Origin: Solirubrobacterales bacterium
Lineage (GTDB): Bacteria; Actinomycetota; Thermoleophilia; Solirubrobacterales; Solirubrobacteraceae
Assembly: GCA_003157595.1 (NCBI GenBank)
Contig: PMKB01000291.1
Coordinates: 1 to 16,703, forward strand
Direction: 5' to 3'
Length of the DNA stretch: 16,703 bases
This document shows, piece after piece, positions 1 to 6,159 of this stretch (the first letter of the stretch is position 1; each line of letters starts with the position of its first letter). The translations under genes were made by a program, and so were the position numbers. Under the pieces are notes generated by a model. The model did not search any database and was not told the origin of the DNA. It saw only the letters and a program-made list of their open reading frames with translations.

Positions 1-91
1 ACCGGGGAGCCCCGTTTGGTTGCTCAATGTGGAAACGATCAGGTCAGCAATGGTCTGAAAGTTTTTTTACGGAGAGTTTGATTCTGGCTCA
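1..91 (+). rRNA. Truncated rrn leader and first ~19 nt of a 16S rRNA (plus-oriented copy)
   Basis: Positions 73-91 read AGAGTTTGATTCTGGCTCA, the universal 16S 5' end, preceded by TTACGG. Positions 1-60 resemble the leader of the minus-strand copy (GGGGAGCCC, GGTTGCTCAA, GTGGAA, TCAGC, ATGG), but lack about 45 nt present there and carry many substitutions. The 16S match stops at 91, where the sequence switches to the opposite-strand copy. This is therefore a fragment, not a working gene. Its leader differs from the other copy, so it comes from a second rrn operon or another strain rather than being a simple fold-back of the same molecule. Confidence 0.7.
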
Positions 92-178
92 TATTGCTAT
101 AAACAAAATTTCGTTCGACTTGCATGTCTTATCCACGCCGCCAGCGTTCGTTCTGAGCCAGAATCAAACTCTCCGTAA
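67..178. repeat. Perfect 25-bp inverted repeat formed by two 16S 5' ends
   Basis: Arm 67-91 and arm 154-178 are exact reverse complements, separated by 62 nt of minus-strand 16S. The arms are the conserved 16S start plus TTACGG. Such head-to-head truncated rRNA ends are typical of assembly or multiple-displacement chimeras at contig ends. A real inverted rrn pair would have to lack nearly all of both genes. Confidence 0.85.
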
Positions 179-180
179 TA
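92..180 (-). rRNA. 16S rRNA, 5' end only (minus-oriented copy, truncated)
   Basis: On the minus strand AGAGTTTGATTCTGGCTCAG (153-172) continues into AACGAACGCTGGCGGCG, then TGGATAAGACATGCAAGTCG and into the first variable region (AACGAAATTTTGTTTATAGC). The mature 5' end should lie near 178-180. The gene breaks at about 92-94, inside V1, where an inverted 16S start begins. The GTGGATAAGACATGC segment differs from the GTGCTTAACACATGC / GTGCCTAACACATGC form usual in Actinomycetota and from memory resembles Verrucomicrobiota 16S. About 88 of an expected ~1500 nt are present. Confidence 0.85.
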
Positions 181-559
181 AAATCAACCAGACCTGCCCC
201 GAATTGCTTCGAGGTTTGCCATGATCCCTTGCGGGGCCATCGCTGATCCGACCGATTCCACGTTGAGCAACCAGTCAGGGCTCCCCGACTGATTTTTGTT
301 ACTTCACTCAAAGTTTGCCCCGGCTCGCGCCGAGACAAACGTGGGCTCTCACGTATCGCACTTTCAATTTTCAAAGAACACGACGCGCCGCCATTAGCAG
401 CGTGTGTAATCAACTTTCAGATAATGAACTCTCAGCCGTCGGGCTGAACGCTCATGTCTAACCGCTGATTACTTCCGTTTTCAGGCGACAGCAAGCCCGC
501 TCTCGGGTTTAGAGTTTGTCGCACTCCTAAAGAACCGTCCGAAACTTCCCCCAGCAGGC
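181..559 (-). promoter_or_regulatory. rrn operon leader (pre-16S) on the minus strand
   Basis: This stretch has no plausible gene. On the minus strand it runs from the promoter at 566-594 through boxA (368-380) to the 16S start, about 380 nt, as expected for a pre-rRNA leader. It contains a hairpin at 272-291 (CAGTC...GACTG with an inner GGG/CCC), which on the plus strand is followed by ATTTTTGTT and so could terminate plus-strand transcription. The base composition is much less GC-rich than the rest of the window. Confidence 0.65.
368..380 (-). promoter_or_regulatory. boxA-like rRNA antitermination site
   Basis: The minus strand reads TGTTCTTTGAAAA, a very close match to the boxA of bacterial rrn leaders (core TGCTCTTTGA / TGTTCTTTGAAAAC). 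NusB/NusE bind such RNA to suppress Rho termination in rRNA operons. It lies about 190 nt upstream of the 16S start, on the correct strand and inside the leader. Confidence 0.75.
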
Positions 560-565
560 AACCTC

Positions 566-594
566 TATCTACTCGTACTTCTCACACCTGTCAA
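566..594 (-). promoter_or_regulatory. rrn promoter (TTGACA - 17 - TAGATA)
   Basis: On the minus strand a perfect -35 TTGACA (589-594) is followed after exactly 17 nt by TAGATA (566-571). Upstream is an AT-rich stretch, GAAAATTCTT, which could act as an UP element. Position and strand fit initiation of the minus-oriented 16S operon at about 559. Confidence 0.75.
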
Positions 595-655
595 GCCCCT
601 CACACAAGAATTTTCGCCACGACCTCGCGGCTCGATTCCCCGTGAAGGGACGGCC

Positions 656-684
656 AAACTACAGATCGCCCCATTCAGATGCAA
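656..684 (-). promoter_or_regulatory. Possible second, upstream rrn promoter (TTGCAT - 17 - TAGTTT)
   Basis: The minus strand carries TTGCAT (679-684) and TAGTTT (656-661) separated by 17 nt, 90 nt upstream of the stronger promoter and in the same direction. Tandem promoters are common at rrn operons. Both hexamers match consensus at only about half their positions, so this is tentative. Confidence 0.3.
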
Positions 685-771
685 GAACTATTTTCAACTT
701 GCCGCCGGAGGCAAATTTTATGGGCCTTCCAGCCCCGCATAAAGTGCAATATCGTGCGCAAAACGCCCAAC

Positions 772-801
772 AAAAACCACCCAACCGCGTCTTTTGACGC
801 G
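772..801 (-). terminator. Intrinsic terminator for the cold-shock gene
   Basis: On the minus strand, downstream of the csp stop, CGCGTC-AAAA-GACGCG (786-801) forms a 6-bp stem with a tetraloop. It is followed by a G/T-rich stretch that includes TTTTT (772-776). The U-tract is about 9 nt from the stem, which weakens the call, but strand and position fit csp termination. Confidence 0.5.
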
Positions 802-847
802 TTGTTTCCCGCACGTTCGCGCTCGAAGGGCTGGCCGCCCGAACAAC

Positions 848-1051
848 CTACACCCGGGTGACGTTCTGGGCCTTCGCGCCCTTGGCGTCTTCGATGATCT
901 CAAACTCCACGGCTTGACCCTCGGCCAGGGTCTTGAATCCGTCACCCTGGATGGCCGAGAAGTGAACGAACACGTCTTCGGAGCCGTTCTCCGGGGTGAT
1001 GAACCCGAAGCCCTTGTCGTCACTGAACCACTTGACGGTTCCTGTAGCCAT
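848..1051 (-). CDS. cspA: Cold-shock domain protein (CspA family)
   Basis: A 67-residue single-domain cold-shock protein, the usual length for the family. It binds single-stranded RNA/DNA and acts as an RNA chaperone in the cytoplasm. Seen directly: the N-terminus [12 protein letters not shown]1 as KGFGFI (about 13-18) and RNP2 as VFVHF (about 27-31), plus the acidic ending [17 protein letters not shown]. The ATG at 1051 is chosen because the family starts there; upstream in-frame sequence is not homologous. GGAGG lies 11 nt before it (minus strand GGAGGTAAGTACCAGC-ATG). The gene stands alone, with a hairpin terminator at 772-801. It points toward the rrn region, so it marks the first sequence that clearly belongs with the GC-rich genome. 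Confidence 0.95.
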   Translation of the reverse strand: MATGTVKWFSDDKGFGFITPENGSEDVFVHFSAIQGDGFKTLAEGQAVEFEIIEDAKGAKAQNVTRV

Positions 1052-1258
1052 GCTGGTACTTACCTCCACTGGTCGCGTGCTGCGAACGTGGAGATTGCTG
1101 AAAGCAAGGGCTACGACCGCGGGCACTGCGTGCGTCGGGTTTATGCCCGACCTGATTGACACACGGTAGCAGCGAGGGAGTGCCGGCGCCAGCATTTCGC
1201 GCGCGCCGCCAAGCCGGCGAGGCACGGCGCCCGCTCGGCGCGCTGGCGCGCGGAGGCT
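1052..1258. other. Intergenic region upstream of csp with two inverted repeats
   Basis: These 207 nt lie between the DJ-1/PfpI stop and the csp start and hold the csp 5' leader and promoter. I see no convincing -35/-10 pair. GTCGGG-N6-CCCGAC (1134-1151) is a perfect inverted repeat that could be a leader hairpin or an operator. A GCGCGC-TG-GCGCGC element near 1237-1252 could be a U-less terminator for the DJ-1/PfpI gene. Confidence 0.4.
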
Positions 1259-1843
1259 CTAGACCGGTGGCTCCGGGTAGTACTGAATCTCTCGTCGGAC
1301 CTCGGCGGCGCGTTCGGGCGAGTGCAGCCGGGCGACCAGGTGCAGCGCCACGTCGATGCCCGCCGAGACGCCGGCGGCGGTGATGATCTCGCCGTCATCG
1401 ACGAACCGGGCGCCGCGACGAACGTCGATCCGATCACCGAGCGTCGCGAGCAGCTCGAGCGACGCCCAGTGGGTGGTGGCGGGACGGCCGTCGAGCAGAC
1501 CGGCGTCGGCGAACACGAGCGCCCCGGTGCAGACGCTGGTCATCAGCGTGCCGCCCGCATGCAGTGAGCGCAGCCGCTCGCGGATGCGCTCCTGACCCAG
1601 CTGGGCGCGCGTCCCCTGACCGCCGGGATAGACCAGCACGTCGAGCGCGCCGAGCTGCTCCCAGGTGCGGTCGGCGAGCACGCGCAACCCCTTCGCGCAG
1701 CGCACCGGGTCGAGCGTCTCGGCAACCGTGACGATCTCGACGCCGTCGCCGGGCCAGTGGCGAGCCCAGGCGGCGAGCACCTCCCACGGTCCCGCCCAGT
1801 CGAGCTCCTCGGCGTCTTCGAACAGCGCGATCGCGATGCGCAT
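1259..1843 (-). CDS. DJ-1/PfpI family protein (isonitrile-hydratase-like)
   Basis: A 194-residue protein with the class I glutamine-amidotransferase-like fold. Motifs seen: AGPWEV near residue 17, VYPGGQGT (71-78), and the nucleophile elbow TSVCTGALVFADAGLLDG with Cys105, followed by ATTHW with His125. CTGAL...GLLDGR.ATTHW is characteristic of the isonitrile hydratase / GlxA amidase-domain branch. No AraC-type DNA-binding domain follows, so it is the stand-alone enzyme form. The substrate is not predictable; isonitrile hydration is one possibility, and protein or aldehyde repair another. The ATG start at 1843 gives the standard N-terminus (MRIAIALFEDAEELDW). No Shine-Dalgarno is seen, but a TAGGCT -10 sits 8 nt upstream, suggesting a leaderless mRNA. 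Confidence 0.85.
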   Translation of the reverse strand: MRIAIALFEDAEELDWAGPWEVLAAWARHWPGDGVEIVTVAETLDPVRCAKGLRVLADRTWEQLGALDVLVYPGGQGTRAQLGQERIRERLRSLHAGGTLMTSVCTGALVFADAGLLDGRPATTHWASLELLATLGDRIDVRRGARFVDDGEIITAAGVSAGIDVALHLVARLHSPERAAEVRREIQYYPEPPV

Positions 1844-1851
1844 CGCCGATC

Positions 1852-1857
1852 AGCCTA
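1852..1857 (-). promoter_or_regulatory. Candidate -10 (TAGGCT) for a leaderless DJ-1/PfpI transcript
   Basis: The minus strand reads CCCACTAGGCTG with TAGGCT ending 8 nt before the ATG at 1843. This places the expected transcription start on or next to the start codon, and there is no Shine-Dalgarno. The SRAP gene has nearly the same context (CCCACTAGCCTG). Confidence 0.4.
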
Positions 1858-1959
1858 GTGGGCCTTCGCGCAACGCTCTCGCAAACCCGTTTCGAGCGGC
1901 TTTTCGCGTAGCGGAAGTGGCCCCGGAAACCGGACCGGCCGTGTACCTTTGGGCGGATC

Positions 1960-2427
1960 GTGTTGGCTGCAATCAGATCGGGAGCGTCGGCGGCGAGCCG
2001 GAGTCTCGCGGTCGTCGCGCAGCTCGAGCTCGTGCTGGTCGGCGCGGTGCTGCTCGTGCTCGCCGGCCTGCTGCTCGCGCGTGAGCTGCGACGCTGGCGC
2101 ACGCGCCATCGCCCACACAGCCACGAGGTTCGGGCCCGCGCACTGATGGGCGAGCTGTGCCCGAACGGCTGGCAGGCGCAGCTGACGCTGTACAGCTCCG
2201 GATCGACGGCGCCGCCGGGATCGCAGCCCAACGCCGGCGAGCTTGTCGCGCTCGACTGGTCCGAGCTTCCGGACGAGCGCGGCGAGCTGCCGCCGACGCG
2301 GCGCGTCTGGGCGCCGACGATCACCGACGCGCTTGCCGCGATGGTCCAGGATCGGCGTACGGACGAGGTGCTCGAGCGGATCGAGCGCTCGGCCGGCGCC
2401 GACGATGATCCGTGGGACGCGCTCTGA
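1960..2427 (+). CDS. Hypothetical protein with one N-terminal transmembrane segment
   Basis: A 155-residue protein with a GTG start. Residues about 16-40 (AVVAQLELVLVGAVLLVLAGLLLA) form one strong membrane helix, followed by basic RELRRWRTRHR, suggesting that the remaining ~110 residues are cytosolic. The soluble part is acidic toward its end (ERIERSAGADDDPWDAL) and shows no motif I can name. No strong ribosome binding site precedes it. It is followed 16 nt later by an alpha/beta hydrolase gene on the same strand, so the two probably share a transcript. Function unknown. Confidence 0.7.
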   Translation: MLAAIRSGASAASRSLAVVAQLELVLVGAVLLVLAGLLLARELRRWRTRHRPHSHEVRARALMGELCPNGWQAQLTLYSSGSTAPPGSQPNAGELVALDWSELPDERGELPPTRRVWAPTITDALAAMVQDRRTDEVLERIERSAGADDDPWDAL

Positions 2428-2443
2428 GCGCATCCAACGCCAG

Positions 2444-3322
2444 ATGCCAAGCACGCGCCTGCTGCTCGACTTCCTGACGCCCGGGCGCTCACACCGCTAC
2501 GGCGGCGACCACCGCTGCCAGCGCGCCGAGCTGCACCTGCCACCCGGTGGCGGTCCGTTCCCGGTGCTCGTCACGATCCACGGCGGATCGTGGACGACTG
2601 GGGTTTCGAAGGCCGTCATGCGCGGCCTCGCCGGCGACCTCGTCCGCCGGGGCTACGCCGTCTGGAACATCGAGTACCGACGCATGGGCCGTGGCCAGGG
2701 CGGCGGCTGGCCGGCGACCTTCACGGATGTCGCCGCGGCGATCGACCACCTCGATCGCGTGGCGGCTCCCCTGGATCTCGGCCGCGTCACCCTCTTCGGC
2801 CATTCCGCCGGCGGCCACCTCGCCCTCTGGGCGGCGAGCCGCGGAGCGCTCGGCGACGGCGCACCGGGAGCCCACCCGCGGATCGAGCCTGTCGCGGCCG
2901 TGTCGGCGGCCGGCGTGAACGACCTTGCGCAGACCTACCGGGAGGCGCCCGGCGGCGCCGTCGGCTCGCTGATGGGCGGCGGACCAGACGAGGTTCCCGA
3001 GCGCTACGCGGCGGCCGACCCGATCGCGCTGGTCCCGCCGGCGGCGTCGGTGCTGCTCGTGCACGGAACCGGCGATGTCACGGTGTCGGTGCGTCGCAGC
3101 CGCAACTACGCCCAGGCGGCGCGAGCCGCCGGCGCGAGTGTCGAGTTGATCGAGATCGCCGGCGACGCCGGCCGCCACCGAAGCCACATCCTGCCCGCCA
3201 GCGCAAGCTGGGCGGCCGTCGCGGGCTGGCTCGAAGCCCGACGCGACGCCACACGCGGCGATCGCGGGGCCGGCTCCACCGCGGTCGGCGCCCGGGAGCC
3301 CAGGGCCGAGGAGGGCTGCTAG
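2444..3322 (+). CDS. Alpha/beta hydrolase (esterase / kynurenine-formamidase-like)
   Basis: A 292-residue serine hydrolase, probably cytoplasmic. Seen: oxyanion-hole HGGSW (46-50), nucleophile elbow GHSAGGH with Ser121, the acid in HGTGDVTVSV (Asp211), and a His in GDAGRHRSHI (His245 or His248). HGG plus GHSAGGHLA is typical of the hormone-sensitive-lipase / acetyl-esterase / formamidase-like branch. The ATG at 2444 is chosen because it removes a low-complexity Arg/Ser extension that would overlap the previous gene and gives a normal N-terminus. The last ~25 residues are Arg/Ala/Gly-rich and probably disordered. The substrate cannot be told. Confidence 0.85.
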   Translation: MPSTRLLLDFLTPGRSHRYGGDHRCQRAELHLPPGGGPFPVLVTIHGGSWTTGVSKAVMRGLAGDLVRRGYAVWNIEYRRMGRGQGGGWPATFTDVAAAIDHLDRVAAPLDLGRVTLFGHSAGGHLALWAASRGALGDGAPGAHPRIEPVAAVSAAGVNDLAQTYREAPGGAVGSLMGGGPDEVPERYAAADPIALVPPAASVLLVHGTGDVTVSVRRSRNYAQAARAAGASVELIEIAGDAGRHRSHILPASASWAAVAGWLEARRDATRGDRGAGSTAVGAREPRAEEGC

Positions 3323-3329
3323 CGGCCCG

Positions 3330-4028
3330 CTACCTCGCCGCCGGAGAGACCAGCAACTCTGGCCCTTCGGGCACGCCGGCGCCGACCTTGTTGACCAGCG
3401 GGTTGGCCGGCGAGACCGCCATCAGCTCCGCCGGGAACGGGACGCACAGCGCCTTCGCCGCCGCCGCGTCGAGTTCCGGGGAGAGCCAGGCGCGCTCGCC
3501 GTCCGGGCCGGCGAGGATCACCGGCATGCGGTCGTGAACGGCGGCGACGAGGCCGTTCGCCGCCGTCGTGAGGATCGTCGCCGACTCGATCGGCTCGCCG
3601 TCGACGGTGCCCGGCGTCCACAGGCCGGCGAAGGCGAAGGGCTCACCGTCGCCCAGCGTGAAGCGGAACGGCACGCGTGGCAGCTTGCGATCCTCGGGGC
3701 GCAGCCACTCGTAGAAGCCGTCGGCCAGCAGCAGCGCGCGGCGGTCGGCGCTCGCGAGCAGCCGCTTGTAGGAGCCCTTCTCGTCGGCCGTCTCAGCCCG
3801 GGCGTTGATCATCTTGTAGGCGATCTTTGCGTCCTTCGCCCAGGGCGGGATCAGGCCCCAGCGCATCGCGCGGGCCACCGGCGCGCCGTCCTGGTCGCGC
3901 ACGATCGCGATGATCGTCTGCGTCGGGGCGATGTTGTAGCGCCGCGATCCCTCGCGAAACGGGATGCTCACGCCGAAGCGCCGCTGCAGCGCGTCAGGTT
4001 CGGCGGTATTCGTGTAGCGCCCGCAGAT
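3330..4028 (-). CDS. SRAP-domain abasic-site protein (YedK/HMCES family), start codon reads ATC
   Basis: YedK/HMCES proteins crosslink through Cys2 to abasic sites in single-stranded DNA. The ORF contains RYNIAPTQ, RWGLIPPWAK, INARAET, ADGFYEW and HDRMPVIL. Reading upstream of the first usable start (GTG at 3971), the frame continues as C-G-R-Y-T...LQRRFGV, the conserved MCGRYT start, with Cys at codon 2. The codon before Cys, where Met is expected, is ATC (4026-4028). An in-frame TAG lies at 4038-4040, so no upstream ATG, GTG or TTG exists. Counted from ATC the protein is 232 residues, with Cys2, Asn75, Glu107 and His165 matching E. coli YedK Cys2, Asn75, Glu105 and His160. Initiation at GTG 3971 would remove the catalytic Cys. 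The likely explanation is ATG to ATC by mutation or base error, or genuine AUC initiation. Confidence 0.85.
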   Translation of the reverse strand: MCGRYTNTAEPDALQRRFGVSIPFREGSRRYNIAPTQTIIAIVRDQDGAPVARAMRWGLIPPWAKDAKIAYKMINARAETADEKGSYKRLLASADRRALLLADGFYEWLRPEDRKLPRVPFRFTLGDGEPFAFAGLWTPGTVDGEPIESATILTTAANGLVAAVHDRMPVILAGPDGERAWLSPELDAAAAKALCVPFPAELMAVSPANPLVNKVGAGVPEGPELLVSPAAR

Positions 4029-4281
4029 CGCTGCAGGCTAGTGGGTCGCCGCGAAACGTCGTGCCCACGTGGAACCTTTGGCGAAGGCGCACCGGTGCCG
4101 GGGGCGCGGATCGCGTGGCGCCGCGGGTGCCGGCGCGATCCGATCCGATCGCCGGGATACTCTGGCGCATCGGAAAACGCAAGCTGACCCGCAGGCCGAT
4201 CCTCGGTCGAGCCTTCCCCGAAGGGATCGTCTAGCCCGCCCCCGCACGGGGGCGCCGGCGCGCCGCAAGGCGGCTCGCGGC
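4029..4281. promoter_or_regulatory. Divergent promoter region and structured leader before the kelch gene
   Basis: These 253 nt lie between the divergent SRAP (-) and kelch (+) genes. Seen: a GCACCGGTGC palindrome (4089-4098); three tandem CGATC units (4136-4150) framed by the inverted repeat GCGATC/GATCGC; and a possible plus-strand -10, GATACT (4156-4161). Three successive hairpins follow: CCTTC-CCC-GAAGG (4213-4225), CGCCCCC-GCAC-GGGGGCG (4238-4255) and GCCGC-AAG-GCGGC (4262-4274), the last ending 7 nt before the ATG. An in-frame open stretch extends the kelch frame upstream to 4069, but its basic low-complexity sequence does not look like protein. Confidence 0.4.
4035..4040 (-). promoter_or_regulatory. 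Candidate -10 (TAGCCT) upstream of the SRAP gene
   Basis: On the minus strand CCCACTAGCCTGCAGCG precedes the ATC start. TAGCCT ends 6 nt before it, leaderless-promoter spacing. The TAG of this hexamer is also the in-frame stop that closes the reading frame upstream. No Shine-Dalgarno is present. Confidence 0.4.
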
Positions 4282-5370
4282 ATGAGCGACATCGATTCTG
4301 AGATGCCTCGAGCGAGACAGCGACGCGCGCCGCGCGAGCCGCGGGAGTCGCGGCTGCGCCGGCGCGCCGGCGCCGTTGCCGCCTTCCTGCTGGCTGCGCT
4401 CGCGGTCGCCGCAGTGGTGGCCTACTCGTTGCACGTGCACCTGCCGTTCGGACTGAACGCGAAGAGCCCGACGCCGGCAAAGAGCACCGGCCCGACCGGG
4501 CCCACGGGCGCCACCAAGGCGACGAGCACGCGAACCGTCTCGGTCTCGAGCCTCGGTTCGCTGAGCGCACCGGCTTCGCGCATCGCCGCCGTCCCCTACG
4601 GGACCGGCGGAGCGCTCCTGCTGGGCGGCTACGACGCCGCGGGCGCCGAGACCAACTCGATCGAGAACTTCCAGTCCGCGACGGTGACCGCCGCCGGCAC
4701 GCTGCCGGTCCCCGCGGCCTCGGCCGTCGCAGCCGTGCTCAGCCAGAACGTCTACCTGTTCGGTGGCGCGGGCTCGACGATCTATGAGCTGAGCAACGCG
4801 AGCTTCACCGACGTCGGCAGCCTCCCCGCGTCCACGGCCGATGCCGCCGTCGCCACCGTCGGCGACACCGCGTATGTGATCGGCGGCTACACCGGCGCCG
4901 CAGAGCTGAACACGATCGTCGCCTACACCCCCGGCTCGACCGCCCAGACGGTGGCGACGCTCCCGGTGACCCTGCGCTACCCCACGGCCGCGGCGTTCGA
5001 CGGTCAGGTGTACATAATCGGCGGCTCGACCGCCGGGGTCCCGAGCGCCACCGTCTACCACTTCGACCCGGCGACCAACGCCGTCGTCGCCTTCACGACG
5101 CTCCCGCGCGCACGCGATCGCGAGAGCGCGGCGACGCTCGGCGGACTGATCTACGCGATCGGCGGTGCCAACGCCCGCGGGCAGCGCTCGCGGGCGATCT
5201 ACACGATCAACCCTGCGACCAGCGGTGTGCGCCTGGCCGGCGTTCTGCCGCAGAGCCTCGCCGACACCGTCGCGGTGCCCGCCGACGGCCGGGTCCTCGT
5301 CGCCGGCGGCACGAATGAGGGCCTGGCGGCGGTCGCGACGATCTACGCGGTGACTCCGAACTCGCGATGA
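4282..5370 (+). CDS. Membrane-anchored kelch-repeat beta-propeller protein
   Basis: A 362-residue protein with a basic N-terminus (RRAPREPRESRLRRR), one membrane helix at about 29-50 (AGAVAAFLLAALAVAAVVAYSL), a Pro/Thr/Gly-rich linker including GPTGPTGAT (about 60-88), then a propeller. Six Gly-Gly doublets occur in kelch context: LLLGGYD, VYLFGGAG, AYVIGGYTG, VYIIGGSTAG, IYAIGGANA and VLVAGGTNE. This indicates six blades, outside the cell by the positive-inside rule. Propellers of this type usually bind proteins or glycans; no enzyme motif is visible. The ATG at 4282 is chosen as the last Met before the basic region and helix. Its stop overlaps the MOSC start as ATGA, so the two genes are translationally coupled. 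Confidence 0.8.
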   Translation: MSDIDSEMPRARQRRAPREPRESRLRRRAGAVAAFLLAALAVAAVVAYSLHVHLPFGLNAKSPTPAKSTGPTGPTGATKATSTRTVSVSSLGSLSAPASRIAAVPYGTGGALLLGGYDAAGAETNSIENFQSATVTAAGTLPVPAASAVAAVLSQNVYLFGGAGSTIYELSNASFTDVGSLPASTADAAVATVGDTAYVIGGYTGAAELNTIVAYTPGSTAQTVATLPVTLRYPTAAAFDGQVYIIGGSTAGVPSATVYHFDPATNAVVAFTTLPRARDRESAATLGGLIYAIGGANARGQRSRAIYTINPATSGVRLAGVLPQSLADTVAVPADGRVLVAGGTNEGLAAVATIYAVTPNSR

Positions 5371-6146
5371 GCGCGCGCGTCGTCGCGGTCACGGTCGCGC
5401 CCGTCAAGGGTCTGCGCGCCCTCGCGCGCGAGGAGGTGGAGCTCGGGGCCCGGGGCGTGCGCGAGAATCGCCGCTTCTTCCTGCTCGACGCGGACGACAG
5501 GATGGTCAACGGCAAGCGCTTCGGCGCCCTGCAGGCCGTCCTCGCCGAGTACGCCGATGCCGAGCGCACGCTCTCCCTGCGCTTCCCCGACGGCGCGGAG
5601 GTGAGCGCACGGGTCGAACCCGGCCGAAGGCTCGTCGCGCGATTCTTCTCGAGCACGATCGCCGCCATCGAGGTGCTCGGGCCATGGTCGGACGCGCTTT
5701 CGCAGCACATCGGCGCACCGCTGCGGCTGGTGGAGAGCCTCAGCGACTGGGGGGCCGTCGACCGCGGGCGCGAGGGCGCGGTGTCGCTGATCTCCTCGGC
5801 GAGCATCGAACGCCTCGCGCAGGCCGCCCAGGCAGCCCAGCCGATCGACGCGCGCCGCTTGCGGATGCTGTTCGAGATCGACGGCACCGCCGCGCACGAG
5901 GAGGATCGGTGGCTCGGGCGCCCGCTGCGAATCGGCGCGGCGCTCGTCACGCTGCGCGGGCACGTCGGCCGCTGCGTGGTGACCAAGCGCGACCCCGAAA
6001 GCGGCGTCAGCGACCTCGACACACTCAACGCGCTCGCGAGCTACCGCGGCGAGGCCGCGACGACCGAGCCGCTGGCATGCGGCGTCTACGGCACGGTGCT
6101 CCAGGCCGGAACGGTGCGGATCGGCGACGCTGTCGAGCTGATCTGA
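5367..6146 (+). CDS. MOSC domain protein (mARC/YcbX-like)
   Basis: A 259-residue protein with an N-terminal beta-barrel (VTVAPVKGLRALAREEVELGARGVRENRRFFLLD) and a C-terminal MOSC domain. Diagnostic parts: RRLRMLFEIDG...HEEDRWLGRPLRIG (164-190) and GHVGRCVVTKRDPESG with Cys203, which aligns with the Mo-ligand Cys of mARC/YcbX proteins. The ending GVYGTVLQAGTVRIGDAVEL is also typical. The family handles or carries the molybdenum cofactor and includes N-hydroxylamine reductases. No ferredoxin domain is attached. The start overlaps the kelch stop by 4 nt. A molybdenum-hydroxylase subunit lies 10 kb downstream, but a functional link is only a guess. Confidence 0.85.
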   Translation: MSARVVAVTVAPVKGLRALAREEVELGARGVRENRRFFLLDADDRMVNGKRFGALQAVLAEYADAERTLSLRFPDGAEVSARVEPGRRLVARFFSSTIAAIEVLGPWSDALSQHIGAPLRLVESLSDWGAVDRGREGAVSLISSASIERLAQAAQAAQPIDARRLRMLFEIDGTAAHEEDRWLGRPLRIGAALVTLRGHVGRCVVTKRDPESGVSDLDTLNALASYRGEAATTEPLACGVYGTVLQAGTVRIGDAVELI

Positions 6147-6159
6147 GGCAATCGTTTTT

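Noticed and set aside
1434..2543. Long minus-strand open frames (369 and 199 codons) across the DJ-1, one-TM and hydrolase genes
   Set aside because: Arg/Ala/Ser-rich translations without motifs. In very GC-rich DNA such antisense frames are expected shadows of the real genes.
4069..4281. N-terminal extension of the kelch protein by 71 residues
   Set aside because: The added part is Arg/Gly/Ala-rich, covers three hairpins, and precedes a typical basic-helix N-terminus at 4282.
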